Positions 35,651 to 43,887 of a DNA stretch of 64,000 nucleotides are shown one piece after another. The notes below the pieces were generated by a model that had not been told where the DNA came from, did not search any database, and saw only the letters and a list, made by a program, of their open reading frames with translations. The stretch's first letter is position 1. Each line of letters opens with the position of its first letter. The position numbers and the translations under genes are program-made. Source of the DNA: Micromonospora tulbaghiae (GTDB lineage Bacteria > Actinomycetota > Actinomycetes > Mycobacteriales > Micromonosporaceae); contig NZ_FMCQ01000004.1 in assembly GCF_900091605.1 (NCBI RefSeq), positions 637,684 to 701,683 of the forward strand. The letters are read 5' to 3'.

Positions 35651-36310
35651 ATGCCACGGTGGTTGCGCGACAACATGCTCTCGATAGCCATGCTCGGCGC
35701 GTTCCTGGTCTTCCTGCTGCTGCAGAGCGTCTTCGGCTGGCAGGTGCACAACGAGGAGCTGAGCCAGTACGGCGCCGAGCCGCTGAGCTGGTGGGCCTAT
35801 CTCGGCACCGGGCACTTCGCCGAGGCGGTGTTCGAGAACTGGGAGTCGGAGTTCCTCCAGATGGGCGGCTACGTGCTGCTCACCGCGTACCTGGTGCAGA
35901 AGGGCTCGGCCGAGTCGAAGCCGGAGGACCAGACGGACCGGCCGGAGGACAACCGCGACCACGCCCGCCCCGACTCACCCTGGCCGGTACGCGTCGGCGG
36001 GCTGCCGCTCGTGGTCTACCGGAACAGCCTCGCCATCGCACTCCTGATGATCTTCGGGGGCGCGTTCCTGGGGCACCTGTTCGGCGGCGTGGCCGCCTAC
36101 AACCAGGAGCAGGCGCTGGAGAGCGGCGCCGCCCCGATCAGCGCGTGGCAGTTCCTCGGCACCAGCGACTTCTGGTTCCAGTCGATGCAGAACTGGCAGA
36201 GCGAGTTCCTCGCCGTCGGCGTGCTGATCCTGCTCAGCATCGTGCTGCGCCAGCACGCCAGTCCCGAGTCGAAGCCGGTCACCGCGCCGCACGCGCAGAC
36301 GAGCGCCTGA
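35651..36310 (+). CDS. DUF6766-like membrane protein with internal duplication
   Basis: 219 residues. The protein consists of two homologous halves, each a membrane helix, a loop and a second helix. Half one holds SWWAYLGTGHFAEAVFENWE then SEFLQMGGYVLLTAYLV; half two holds SAWQFLGTSDFWFQSMQNWQ then SEFLAVGVLILLSIVLR. Both halves end in ESKP. Shared residues are W, FLGT/YLGT, NW(E/Q)SEFL. This points to a gene duplication and fusion giving a pseudo-symmetric four-helix protein. The family is known only as a domain of unknown function. ATG 35651 has GGAGGTCCGGCG upstream. Confidence 0.85.
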   Translation: MPRWLRDNMLSIAMLGAFLVFLLLQSVFGWQVHNEELSQYGAEPLSWWAYLGTGHFAEAVFENWESEFLQMGGYVLLTAYLVQKGSAESKPEDQTDRPEDNRDHARPDSPWPVRVGGLPLVVYRNSLAIALLMIFGGAFLGHLFGGVAAYNQEQALESGAAPISAWQFLGTSDFWFQSMQNWQSEFLAVGVLILLSIVLRQHASPESKPVTAPHAQTSA

Positions 36311-36325
36311 GCGTCGGGCCGCCGA

Positions 36326-36775
36326 TCAGGCCGCCACCGGCAGCCGCTTGGCGAAGCACACGCTGTACGGGTTGTCGACGTACTCGCCGTAGACCGGGAT
36401 CGGCTCGTAACCGCTGGACCGGTAGAGCCCGATCGCGGCCGGCAGGTAGGTGCCGGTCTCCAGGCACACCGTGCGGTGCCCCTGCTGGAACGCCAGCTCC
36501 TCCAGCGCCACGAGCAGCTGCCGGGCGATGCCCCGACCTCGGTACGCCGGCCGCACGTACATCCGCTTCAGCTCGCCGGTGTCCGCGTCGAGCGCCTGCA
36601 GGCCGCCGCAGCCGACCGCCCGGCCGCCCACCACGGCGGCCAGGTAGCGGACGTCGGTGTGCACGACTGTGACCTGTCCGTCCAGCCCGCCGTCGGCGTC
36701 GCGCAGCTCGCGCTGCTGGGCGACGACGAGCGCGGCGATCTCCGGATCGGTGGCGGGACGGGTCTCGATCAACAT
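36326..36775 (-). CDS. GNAT family N-acetyltransferase
   Basis: 149 residues, one acetyltransferase domain. Acetyl-CoA is held by the P-loop RPAYRGRGIARQLL (R/Q-x2-G-x-G/A) after strand ELKRMYV; strand five contains TVCLETGTYLPAAIGLYRSSGY. Substrate unknown. Its ATG at 36775 follows TAGCGT by 6 nt, so the transcript may be leaderless. It lies upstream of nothing on its strand and downstream of obgE by 59 bp. Confidence 0.9.
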   Translation of the reverse strand: MLIETRPATDPEIAALVVAQQRELRDADGGLDGQVTVVHTDVRYLAAVVGGRAVGCGGLQALDADTGELKRMYVRPAYRGRGIARQLLVALEELAFQQGHRTVCLETGTYLPAAIGLYRSSGYEPIPVYGEYVDNPYSVCFAKRLPVAA

Positions 36776-36781
36776 GCCCGT

Positions 36782-36787
36782 ACGCTA
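36782..36787 (-). promoter_or_regulatory. Candidate -10 element, leaderless (GNAT gene)
   Basis: TAGCGT on the minus strand, 6 nt before the ATG at 36775. Confidence 0.5.
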
Positions 36788-36834
36788 GATCGGCCGGATT
36801 TCGCGCAGGTTTCCCGCCACCGACCCGGAAACGG

Positions 36835-38286
36835 CTACTCGGCGTCCGCCTCCGCCGCGGGCGCGGCCTCGACCTCGTCCTCCGGCCGCACCCGGCGGGC
36901 CTTGCGGGCCGCGAGCCGGTCCGAAGCCGACGGGCGGTTCGACTTCTCCTCGAGCCGTACGTCGGTGCCCCGGTTACCCGGCACGAAGTCGACACCGGCG
37001 TAGAGGGTCGGCTGCCAGTCGAACTCCCGGTCACCGATACGCACCAGGTCGCCGGGCTGCGCGCCGGCCTTGGCGAGCTTCTCCTCGACGCCGAGACGGG
37101 CCAGCCGGTCGGCCAGGTAACCCACTGCCTCGTCGTTGTCGAAGTTGGTCTGCTTCACCCAGCGCTCCGGCCGGCTGCCGCGCACCGTGTACGAGCCGTC
37201 CGGCTCGGCCTCGATGGTGAAGCCGGCGTCGTCGACCGCCTTCGGGCGGATCACGATCCGGGTCGGCTCGGCCGGCGGGGCGGCGCGGCGGCCCTGGTCG
37301 ACCAGCTCCGCCATCGCGTACGTCAGCTCGCGCAGACCCTCGCGGGTCGCCGCCGAGATCTCGAAGACGCGCAGGCCGCGGGCCTCCAGGTCGGGGCGGA
37401 CGATGTCGGCCAGGTCCTTGCCGTCCGGCACGTCGACCTTGTTGAGCGCGACCAGCCGGGGCCGGTCGGCGAGCCCGCCGTACTGGGACAGCTCCGACTC
37501 GATGGCGTCGATGTCGGCGAGCGGGTCGCGTCCGGGCTCCAGCGTCGCGGTGTCGATCACGTGCACCAGCACGGCGCAGCGCTCGACGTGGCGGAGGAAC
37601 TCCAGGCCCAGGCCCTTGCCGCTGGCCGCACCCGGGATCAGCCCGGGTACGTCGGCGACGGTGAAGGTGTGGTTGTCCACCCGGACCACGCCCAGGTTCG
37701 GCACCAGTGTGGTGAACGGGTAGTCGGCGATCTTCGGCTTGGCCGCGGAGATCACCGAGATCAGCGAGGACTTGCCGGCCGACGGGAAGCCGACCAGGCC
37801 CACGTCGGCGACGCTCTTGAGCTCCAGCACCACGTCGAGCCGGTCGCCGGGCTCACCCAGCTCGGCGAAGCCGGGCGCCTTGCGGCGCGCGTTCGCCAGC
37901 GAGGCGTTGCCGCGCCCGCCCCGGCCGCCCCGGGCCGCCTCGAACGTGGTGCCGACGCCGACCAGGTCGGCCAGCACCTCACCGTCGAGGCTCTGCACCA
38001 CGGTGCCGTTCGGCACCTTGATGACCAGGTCACGGCCGTTGGCGCCGTCCCGGTTCGAGCCGGCGCCGCCCTTGCCGTTCTCGGCCTTCAGGTGCGGCCG
38101 GAAGTGGAAGTCGAGCAGCGTGGTGACCTGCGCGTCGACCACCAGGGACACGCTGCCGCCGTGGCCGCCGTTGCCGCCGTCCGGCCCGCCGAACGGCTTG
38201 AACTTCTCCCGGTGGATCGAGACACAGCCGTGCCCGCCGTCGCCGGCCTGCATGTGCAGGACGACCCGGTCAACGAACGTCGTCAC
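36835..38286 (-). CDS. obgE: GTPase Obg (CgtA)
   Basis: 483 residues. Essential GTPase for late 50S assembly and stress signalling. N-terminal glycine-rich Obg fold ([19 protein letters not shown], 1-157), G domain with [12 protein letters not shown] (G1), DVPGLIPGA (G3) and NKVD (G4), and a C-terminal OCT domain ([20 protein letters not shown]); a charged tail of about 60 residues ends in an acidic [15 protein letters not shown]. The start is GTG 38286 with AAGGA upstream. It follows rpmA across a hairpin terminator, so its expression is partly separate from rplU-rpmA. Confidence 0.97.
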   Translation of the reverse strand: MTTFVDRVVLHMQAGDGGHGCVSIHREKFKPFGGPDGGNGGHGGSVSLVVDAQVTTLLDFHFRPHLKAENGKGGAGSNRDGANGRDLVIKVPNGTVVQSLDGEVLADLVGVGTTFEAARGGRGGRGNASLANARRKAPGFAELGEPGDRLDVVLELKSVADVGLVGFPSAGKSSLISVISAAKPKIADYPFTTLVPNLGVVRVDNHTFTVADVPGLIPGAASGKGLGLEFLRHVERCAVLVHVIDTATLEPGRDPLADIDAIESELSQYGGLADRPRLVALNKVDVPDGKDLADIVRPDLEARGLRVFEISAATREGLRELTYAMAELVDQGRRAAPPAEPTRIVIRPKAVDDAGFTIEAEPDGSYTVRGSRPERWVKQTNFDNDEAVGYLADRLARLGVEEKLAKAGAQPGDLVRIGDREFDWQPTLYAGVDFVPGNRGTDVRLEEKSNRPSASDRLAARKARRVRPEDEVEAAPAAEADAE

Positions 38287-38327
38287 GACGCCAATCCTTC
38301 CAGCGGGGTCCGCCCCGCGCGTGAAAA

Positions 38328-38370
38328 GGCGAAGCGGGCCGGGACTCAGAGGTCCGCGGCCCGCTTCGCC
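38328..38370 (-). terminator. Terminator between rpmA and obgE
   Basis: A 13-bp stem (GGCGAAGCGGGCC / GGCCCGCTTCGCC) with TTTT following on the minus strand, just after the rpmA stop. It should cut transcription before obgE, at least in part. Confidence 0.8.
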
Positions 38371-38376
38371 AGAAAA

Positions 38377-38631
38377 CTACTGCTGAGGCACGATGCTGAC
38401 GGTCTTGCGACCGCGCTTGGTGCCGAACTGCACCGAACCGGCGGCCAGCGCGAACAGCGTGTCGTCGCCGCCACGGCCGACCAGGTCACCGGGGTGGAAC
38501 TTGGTGCCACGCTGACGGATGAGGATCTCACCCGCGCTGACGACCTGACCACCGAAGCGCTTCACGCCGAGTCGCTGGGCCGCGGAGTCACGGCCGTTAC
38601 GCGAGCTGGACGCACCCTTTTTGTGAGCCAT
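38377..38631 (-). CDS. rpmA: 50S ribosomal protein L27
   Basis: 84 residues. L27 reaches the peptidyl-transferase centre with its N-terminus. The sequence starts [20 protein letters not shown] and carries [15 protein letters not shown], as in other bacteria. It does not have the extra N-terminal prosequence found in firmicutes. It lies 11 bp after rplU with a shared transcript. Confidence 0.98.
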   Translation of the reverse strand: MAHKKGASSSRNGRDSAAQRLGVKRFGGQVVSAGEILIRQRGTKFHPGDLVGRGGDDTLFALAAGSVQFGTKRGRKTVSIVPQQ

Positions 38632-38642
38632 TGGAGGACGAC

Positions 38643-38957
38643 CTACTTCCCGCTGGAGATGCCGGTCACCTTGACCTGGGTCAGCGGCTGGCGGTGACCC
38701 TGGCGCTTGTGGTAGCCGGTCTTGTTCTTGAACTTGTGGATCCGGATCTTCGGGCCCTTGGTGTGCGCGGCGATCTCGCCGGACACCGCGACCTTGGCGA
38801 GCTTCGCCGCGTCGGTCACCAGGTCGTCACCGTCGACGAGGAGCACCGCGGTGAGCTTCACCGCGTCGCCGGGGGAACCGGCGAGCTTCTCGACCTCGAT
38901 CACGTCGCCCTCGGCGACCTTGTACTGCTTGCCGCCGGTCTTGACGATCGCGTACAT
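38643..38957 (-). CDS. rplU: 50S ribosomal protein L21
   Basis: 104 residues. Binds 23S rRNA domain II in 50S assembly. [18 protein letters not shown] at the start and [20 protein letters not shown] at the end are family hallmarks. First gene of rplU-rpmA; the ribosome-binding site is GGGAGTCC region upstream of ATG 38957. Confidence 0.98.
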   Translation of the reverse strand: MYAIVKTGGKQYKVAEGDVIEVEKLAGSPGDAVKLTAVLLVDGDDLVTDAAKLAKVAVSGEIAAHTKGPKIRIHKFKNKTGYHKRQGHRQPLTQVKVTGISSGK

Positions 38958-39201
38958 CGGAGGCGGACTCCCTGTCGTTGAGGCTGCTGGCGTCTATTGC
39001 ACCGTTGTCGGCTGTCACACCGTCGACGGTCGTTCCCACGGCGTCTCGCCGGGAGCCGTGACACCGGCGGCGCGGGCACGCGGGAACTCGGCACACCAAA
39101 GTGCGCCGCAGGCAAGCGTACGGCATACCCCGCCCGCCCCCCAAACCGGGCTGCCCGATCACGCCTCCCCCGCGCCCGGGGCGCAGGGCCCGACGGACAC
39201 G
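38958..39201 (-). other. rplU leader and upstream gap
   Basis: The 306-bp interval between rne and rplU holds the rne terminator (39202-39246) and the rplU promoter/leader. I see no clear -35/-10 pair and no conserved leader structure by eye. No small gene is supported. Confidence 0.4.
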
Positions 39202-39246
39202 ACAGGGCCCCCGCTCCGCACGATCTCGGCGGAGCGGGGGCCCTGT
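39202..39246 (-). terminator. rne terminator hairpin
   Basis: An 18-bp perfect stem (ACAGGGCCCCCGCTCCGC) with a 9-nt loop begins 18 nt after the rne stop codon. Confidence 0.9.
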
Positions 39247-39263
39247 TCGCGCAGGTCAGCGCC

Positions 39264-42200
39264 TCACGGCCGGGTACGCCGCCGGGCTCCGCCACGGCGC
39301 GCCCGCCGACGCGGGGCGCCGCTGTCGTCGTCGTTGTCTCCGTCACCGATCGCGTCCGGGTCGTCGGCGGCGGCCAGCCGGGCCGAGTCGCCCTCCTGGC
39401 TGTCCGCGACCGCCGGGGCGGCGGGCGTGTCCGCCTCGAACCGGGACAGGTCGTAGCCCTGGGTGTCGTAGTAGTCGTCGTCGGTCTCGACCACCTCGGC
39501 GACGGTCCGCTCCGGCGCGGCGGGCGCAGCCGCCGGCTCAGCGGCGGCCTGCGCGGCCGGCTGCTCCGGGGCGGCCTCCACCGCGGGCTTCTCCGCGGCG
39601 GCCTTGCGACCCCGGCGACGGCCCTTCTCCTCGGCCGGCGCGGTGACCGCCGAGGCGACCGCCTTGACCTTCTCCCCCGCGCCCCCGCGCGGCTTCTCCG
39701 GCACCGGCTCGGTGTGAATGATCACGCCCCGGCCCTTGCAGCACTCGCAGGTCTCGCTGAACGCCTCCAGCAGGCCCGCGCCGATGCGCTTTCGCGTCAT
39801 CTGCACCAGGCCGAGCGAGGTGATCTCGGTGACCTGGTGCTTGGTGCGGTCCCGGCCGAGGCACTCGGTGAGCCGGCGCAGCACCAGCTCCCGGTTCGAC
39901 TCCAGCACCATGTCGATGAAGTCGATCACCACGATGCCGCCGAGGTCGCGCAGCCGCAGCTGGCGCACGATCTCCTCGGCCGCCTCCAGGTTGTTGCGGG
40001 TGACCGTCTCCTCCAGGTTGCCGCCGGAGCCGGTGTACTTGCCGGTGTTGACGTCGACGACTGTCATCGCCTCGGTGCGGTCGATCACCAGCGAGCCGCC
40101 GGAGGGGAGGAAGACCTTCCGGTCCAGCCCCTTGAGGATCTGCTCGTCGATCCGGTACTCGGCGAACACGTCCGCCACCCCGGCGTGCCGGCGCAGCCGC
40201 GCCACCAGGTCCGGGGACACGTGCGACAGGTACGACTCGACCACGTCGTACGCGGACTCGCCCTCGATCACCAGCTCGCGGAAGTCCTCGTTGAAGAGGT
40301 CCCGGACCACGCGGATGACCAGGTCCGGCTCCTCGTAGAGCAGCACCGGAGCGCCGCCCTCGGTCGCCTTGGCCTGGATGTCCTCCCACTGCGCCTGGAG
40401 CCGCTTGACGTCGCGCGCCAGCTCGTCCTCGCTGGCACCCTCGGCCGCGGTCCGGACGATCACGCCGGCGCCGTCCGGCACCAGCTTCTTCAGCACGTCC
40501 CGCAGCCGCTTGCGCTCGGTGTCGGGCAGCTTGCGGCTGATCCCGGAGGCGTTGCCGTTCGGCACGTAGACCAGGTGCCGGCCGGAGAGCGCGATGTGGC
40601 TGGTCAGCCGCGCGCCCTTGTGCCCGATCGGGTCCTTGGTCACCTGCACCAGCACCGAGTCGCCGGAGCGCAGCGCCTGCTCGATCGAGCGGGCCCGGCC
40701 CTCCAGGCCGGTGGCGTCCCAGTTGACCTCACCGGCGTACAGGACCGCGTTGCGCCCGCGCCCGATGTCGACGAAGGCCGCCTCCATGCTCGGCAGGACG
40801 TTCTGGACCTTGCCCAGGTAGACGTTGCCGGCCATCGTGCCGGACGAGTTACGCGTGACGTAGTGCTCCACGAGCACGCCGTCCTCGAGCACGGCGATCT
40901 GGGTGCGGTCGCCCCGCTGGCGGACCACCATGACCCGGTCCACCGCCTCGCGACGGGCCAGGAACTCCGACTCGCTCAGGATCGGCGGCCGGGTACGCCG
41001 CTGCTCACGGCCGTCACGCCGACGCTGCCGCTTGGCCTCCAGCCGGGTCGAACCGGAGACACCCTGCACCTCGTCGACCGGCTTGCGCGGCTCACGGATC
41101 TTGACGACGGTCGGCACGCCGTCCTCGGCGGCGGTGTCCGCCTCCCCGGCGCCCCGGCGGCGACGACGGCGACGGCGGCGGGTCATCCCCTCGCCCTCGG
41201 CCTCCTCGTCCTCCGCGGGCTCCTCGGCCTCACCCTCGGCGGTCTCGGCCGCGCCGGGCTCCTCGACGTCCTCGTCGTCGGCCTCGTCCGCGCCGCCCTT
41301 GCCCCGGCCACGACCCCTGCGGCCCCGGCGGCGGCGACGCCGGGCCGCGGCCGTCTCGTCGTCCTCGTCCGCCTCGTCGGGCTCCTCGGCCTCGGTGGCC
41401 GGCTCCTCCTCGGCGGCTTCCGGCTCGACCTCGGCCTCGACCGGCTCGACCTCACGGCGGCCGCGACGGCGGCGCCGGCCGGTCTCGACCGCTTCCTCGA
41501 TCGGCTCCTCCGCCGCCGGGTACGTCACCTGGACGGCCGGCGCCTCGTCGGGCTGCGGCGCCATGAACAGGACGGTCGGGGCGGAGAGCGCGGCACGACG
41601 CCGGCGGCTCGTGGCCGGCGGCGTCTCGGCCGGCTCCTCGGCCGCGCGCGGCACGGCGGCGCCTGTCGACACCACGCCCGTCGCGTCCGCCGGGCCACCG
41701 CCGCGGGCCAGGTTGACCTCTTCGGTACGCGCAGCCGCGGCGCTCGCGTCTCCAACGGTCCCGCCGGTCTCGGTCTCGGCGTCCTCGTCCTCGTCCTCGA
41801 GGTCCTCGCCGGTCTCACCGATGCCGGCCGTGCCGCCGGTGCTCACCGTGCCGCCGGCGGCCTTGTTCCCGCCGGCGGTGGCCTTGTCGCCGGCGGCGGT
41901 GGCCTTGTCGCCGGCGGCGGTGGCCTTGTCGCCGGCGGCGGTGCGCCGGCCGGCGGCGGTCCGGTCGCCGGCGCGGGCCCGACCAGCGGTCCCGGCAGGG
42001 GCCTGCCCGGCGGTCTCCGCGGTGGCTGCTCCGCCCGTGGCGGCCTCGCCGCCGTCGATGTCGGCGCGTCCCTCGGCGATCAGGTCGCCTCCGGGCACGG
42101 AGACCGGCCCGTCGATCGCCCCGTCCGCGGGCGCCTGCCCCGCGGCGGCGGACTCGTCCGGCGCGACGGTCTCGGCAGCCGGAGGCGTGGCCTTGCGACG

Positions 42201-42716
42201 ACGGGTCCGGGTGACCTTGACCGGCGGCACGACCTCCTCCGAGGCGGCCTCCACACCGGCCGCGGCCACCGGCTCCTCGACCGCCTTCGCCGGCGTCGCC
42301 TTACGACGCCGCCGGGTGGTCTTCGGCGCGGTGTCCAACTCGCCGGCCACCGGCGCGAGCACCTCGGCCTGCGGCGACTCGCCGCTGCCGGTCACTGTCG
42401 TGGACGCCTCGACGGGCGCGTCGGTCTGCTCCGGCTGGTTCAGCGGAGCGGCCTTGCGGCGGCTGGCCCGCTTACGGGCCGGCGGCTTGGTCTCGGCGAC
42501 GCCTTCCGCAGTGACGCCGCCTTCCGCAGTGACGCCACCCTCCACCGCGGCGACGCCTTCCACGGTGGCGCCGTGGGCACTGCCGGAGGAGGCACCCTCC
42601 GTGCGGGCAGAGGCGGCGCTGTCAGCGCTGCCGGAGGCGGTGGCGGCGCTGTCGGCGGTCGTCCCGGCCGGCTCTGCGCCGGTCCGTTCGCCGCCCTCGG
42701 GCTCGTTCTCGAGCAT
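39264..42716 (-). CDS. rne: Ribonuclease E/G family protein
   Basis: 1150 residues. Endonuclease for mRNA decay and rRNA processing. A ~600-residue N-terminal extension is low-complexity, mixing Ala/Thr/Glu runs and basic clusters (RRRRGRRGRGRGKGG), as in actinobacterial RNase E, where the catalytic core is central. Core: S1 domain (GNVYLGKVQNVLPSMEAAFV, about 627), 5'-sensor and DNase-like part, catalytic Asp in VVDVNTGKYTG (about 883) and VIDFIDM, Zn-link CECCKGRG (about 988). A C-terminal tail is rich in Ala, Glu and Asp. ATG 42716 has GGAG 8 nt upstream. The extension contains a 21-nt tandem repeat (41869-41950). Confidence 0.95.
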   Translation of the reverse strand: MLENEPEGGERTGAEPAGTTADSAATASGSADSAASARTEGASSGSAHGATVEGVAAVEGGVTAEGGVTAEGVAETKPPARKRASRRKAAPLNQPEQTDAPVEASTTVTGSGESPQAEVLAPVAGELDTAPKTTRRRRKATPAKAVEEPVAAAGVEAASEEVVPPVKVTRTRRRKATPPAAETVAPDESAAAGQAPADGAIDGPVSVPGGDLIAEGRADIDGGEAATGGAATAETAGQAPAGTAGRARAGDRTAAGRRTAAGDKATAAGDKATAAGDKATAGGNKAAGGTVSTGGTAGIGETGEDLEDEDEDAETETGGTVGDASAAAARTEEVNLARGGGPADATGVVSTGAAVPRAAEEPAETPPATSRRRRAALSAPTVLFMAPQPDEAPAVQVTYPAAEEPIEEAVETGRRRRRGRREVEPVEAEVEPEAAEEEPATEAEEPDEADEDDETAAARRRRRRGRRGRGRGKGGADEADDEDVEEPGAAETAEGEAEEPAEDEEAEGEGMTRRRRRRRRRGAGEADTAAEDGVPTVVKIREPRKPVDEVQGVSGSTRLEAKRQRRRDGREQRRTRPPILSESEFLARREAVDRVMVVRQRGDRTQIAVLEDGVLVEHYVTRNSSGTMAGNVYLGKVQNVLPSMEAAFVDIGRGRNAVLYAGEVNWDATGLEGRARSIEQALRSGDSVLVQVTKDPIGHKGARLTSHIALSGRHLVYVPNGNASGISRKLPDTERKRLRDVLKKLVPDGAGVIVRTAAEGASEDELARDVKRLQAQWEDIQAKATEGGAPVLLYEEPDLVIRVVRDLFNEDFRELVIEGESAYDVVESYLSHVSPDLVARLRRHAGVADVFAEYRIDEQILKGLDRKVFLPSGGSLVIDRTEAMTVVDVNTGKYTGSGGNLEETVTRNNLEAAEEIVRQLRLRDLGGIVVIDFIDMVLESNRELVLRRLTECLGRDRTKHQVTEITSLGLVQMTRKRIGAGLLEAFSETCECCKGRGVIIHTEPVPEKPRGGAGEKVKAVASAVTAPAEEKGRRRGRKAAAEKPAVEAAPEQPAAQAAAEPAAAPAAPERTVAEVVETDDDYYDTQGYDLSRFEADTPAAPAVADSQEGDSARLAAADDPDAIGDGDNDDDSGAPRRRARRGGARRRTRP
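41869..41950 (-). repeat. 21-nt tandem repeat in rne
   Basis: About 3.5 copies of a 21-nt unit encode the heptad DKATAAG in the disordered RNase E extension. Copy number is likely to vary between strains. Confidence 0.85.
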
Positions 42717-42846
42717 GGACGTTCTCCAGTTCTGGCCGCCCCGGGCGCGGGTGAGCGCTGCCACGCAGGGTTGCCGCAAAGGTGTTTCCGCCGGGCACGC
42801 AAACGCGCGACCGCCGAAGTCTGCCTGCCAGAGCGCTGACCGACGG

Positions 42847-43623
42847 TCAGCGCTCTCCGATGGTTGCCCCGTCGCGATCCGCGTCCAACGGATCGACGAT
42901 CTCGCCCTGCGCGGTCAGCGTGCCCTGCGCCAGCCGGATCACCTTCGGGGTGACCGGCGGCTCCAGGGCGGCCACCGCGCGGAGGCCGGCCAGGACGTCA
43001 TCGGGCCGAACGGACGGGGTGACCTGCCGCACGACCAGTTCGAGTATCGCACACGGTACGGCCGCCGCCCCGGAAGGCGTCTCAGCCGGAGCCATGGCAT
43101 CGATCGATGCCACTGCCGCGCGGGTGTCGAACGTACGCCGCCCCTGCTTGGTCATCCGCTCGACCTGGATCTCCTCGGCCGCGGTGAAGGCCGCCACCGC
43201 CCCCGCGAGCACCTTCGGATCGACCTCGGGCAGCTCGATACGCCAGTACGACGCCTCGATCCGGTCCGCCAGGCTGCCGCCGGTGGCCTCCACCGCGTCG
43301 AGCACGTCGAGCCCGGGCGAGAGGGCGGCGTCGAGGGCCGCGCGCAGCCGCGCCGGGTCGACCGGCTCACGGAGCCCGATCTCCAGGTACTCGGCCTCGC
43401 TCGCCACGCCCGTCGGAGCGGCCGAGGCGTACGAGATCTTCGGGTGCGGGGTGAACCCCTGGGAGAAGGCGATCGGCACGCCGGCCCGGCGCAGCGCGCG
43501 CTCGAAGGCCCGGGCGAAGTCCCGGTGCGAGGTGAACCGCAGCGGCCCACGCTTGGCGTACCGGATACGGATCCGCTGGACGACGGGGGCCTGGCCGCCC
43601 TCGGGTTGAGGCTTTCTGGCGAT
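42847..43623 (-). CDS. TIGR03936 family radical-SAM-associated protein (DUF2344), apparent ATC start
   Basis: 258 residues if started at ATC 43623. The family's conserved N-terminus is present upstream of the first standard start codon: RIRYAKRGPLRFTSHRDFAR, then [20 protein letters not shown] and PHPKIS. The first in-frame ATG/GTG/TTG is GTG 43479, in the middle of this conserved block, so it cannot be the real start. Upstream, no ATG, GTG or TTG occurs before an in-frame TGA; ATC 43623, preceded by GAGGAG with a 6-nt spacer, gives the expected (M)ARKPQPEGG start. The partner is usually the TIGR03960 radical-SAM protein, here 3.9 kb away (47483); their substrate is unknown. Confidence 0.88.
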   Translation of the reverse strand: MARKPQPEGGQAPVVQRIRIRYAKRGPLRFTSHRDFARAFERALRRAGVPIAFSQGFTPHPKISYASAAPTGVASEAEYLEIGLREPVDPARLRAALDAALSPGLDVLDAVEATGGSLADRIEASYWRIELPEVDPKVLAGAVAAFTAAEEIQVERMTKQGRRTFDTRAAVASIDAMAPAETPSGAAAVPCAILELVVRQVTPSVRPDDVLAGLRAVAALEPPVTPKVIRLAQGTLTAQGEIVDPLDADRDGATIGER

Positions 43624-43777
43624 CGTGAGCTCCTCGGCTGTGCCTGCGTATCGGTCTCATCCTGACGCAGCGCCCACCGCGCCCCACACCCGGGGCCACC
43701 CCACCCACCCCAAACCCCCGCAAAACCAGCCCACCCCCGAACCGGCTCACCCCCGCCCCACCTCGCCTCACCCCGCT

Positions 43778-43832
43778 GATCATGAAGTTAGCGGCACAAA
43801 TGGAGATCGACTTCGCCGCCAACTTCATGATC
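43778..43832. repeat. Intergenic palindrome C, 55 nt
   Basis: 12-bp perfect outer arms (GATCATGAAGTT / AACTTCATGATC) plus five further paired bases after one mismatch. It is 45/55 identical to the reverse complement of palindrome E (55900-55954), including the loop block GGAGATCGAC. Confidence 0.88.
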
Positions 43833-43887
43833 GGCACGCTGGGGCGTGCGGGCCGGGGTGGGGTGGGGTGGGGTGAGGTGGGATGGG

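Noticed and set aside
38997..42839. 1280-residue open frame on the plus strand opposite rne
   Set aside because: Codon periodicity in this G+C-rich DNA opens long antisense frames; the product is low-complexity and lacks any family, whereas the minus-strand RNase E is clear.
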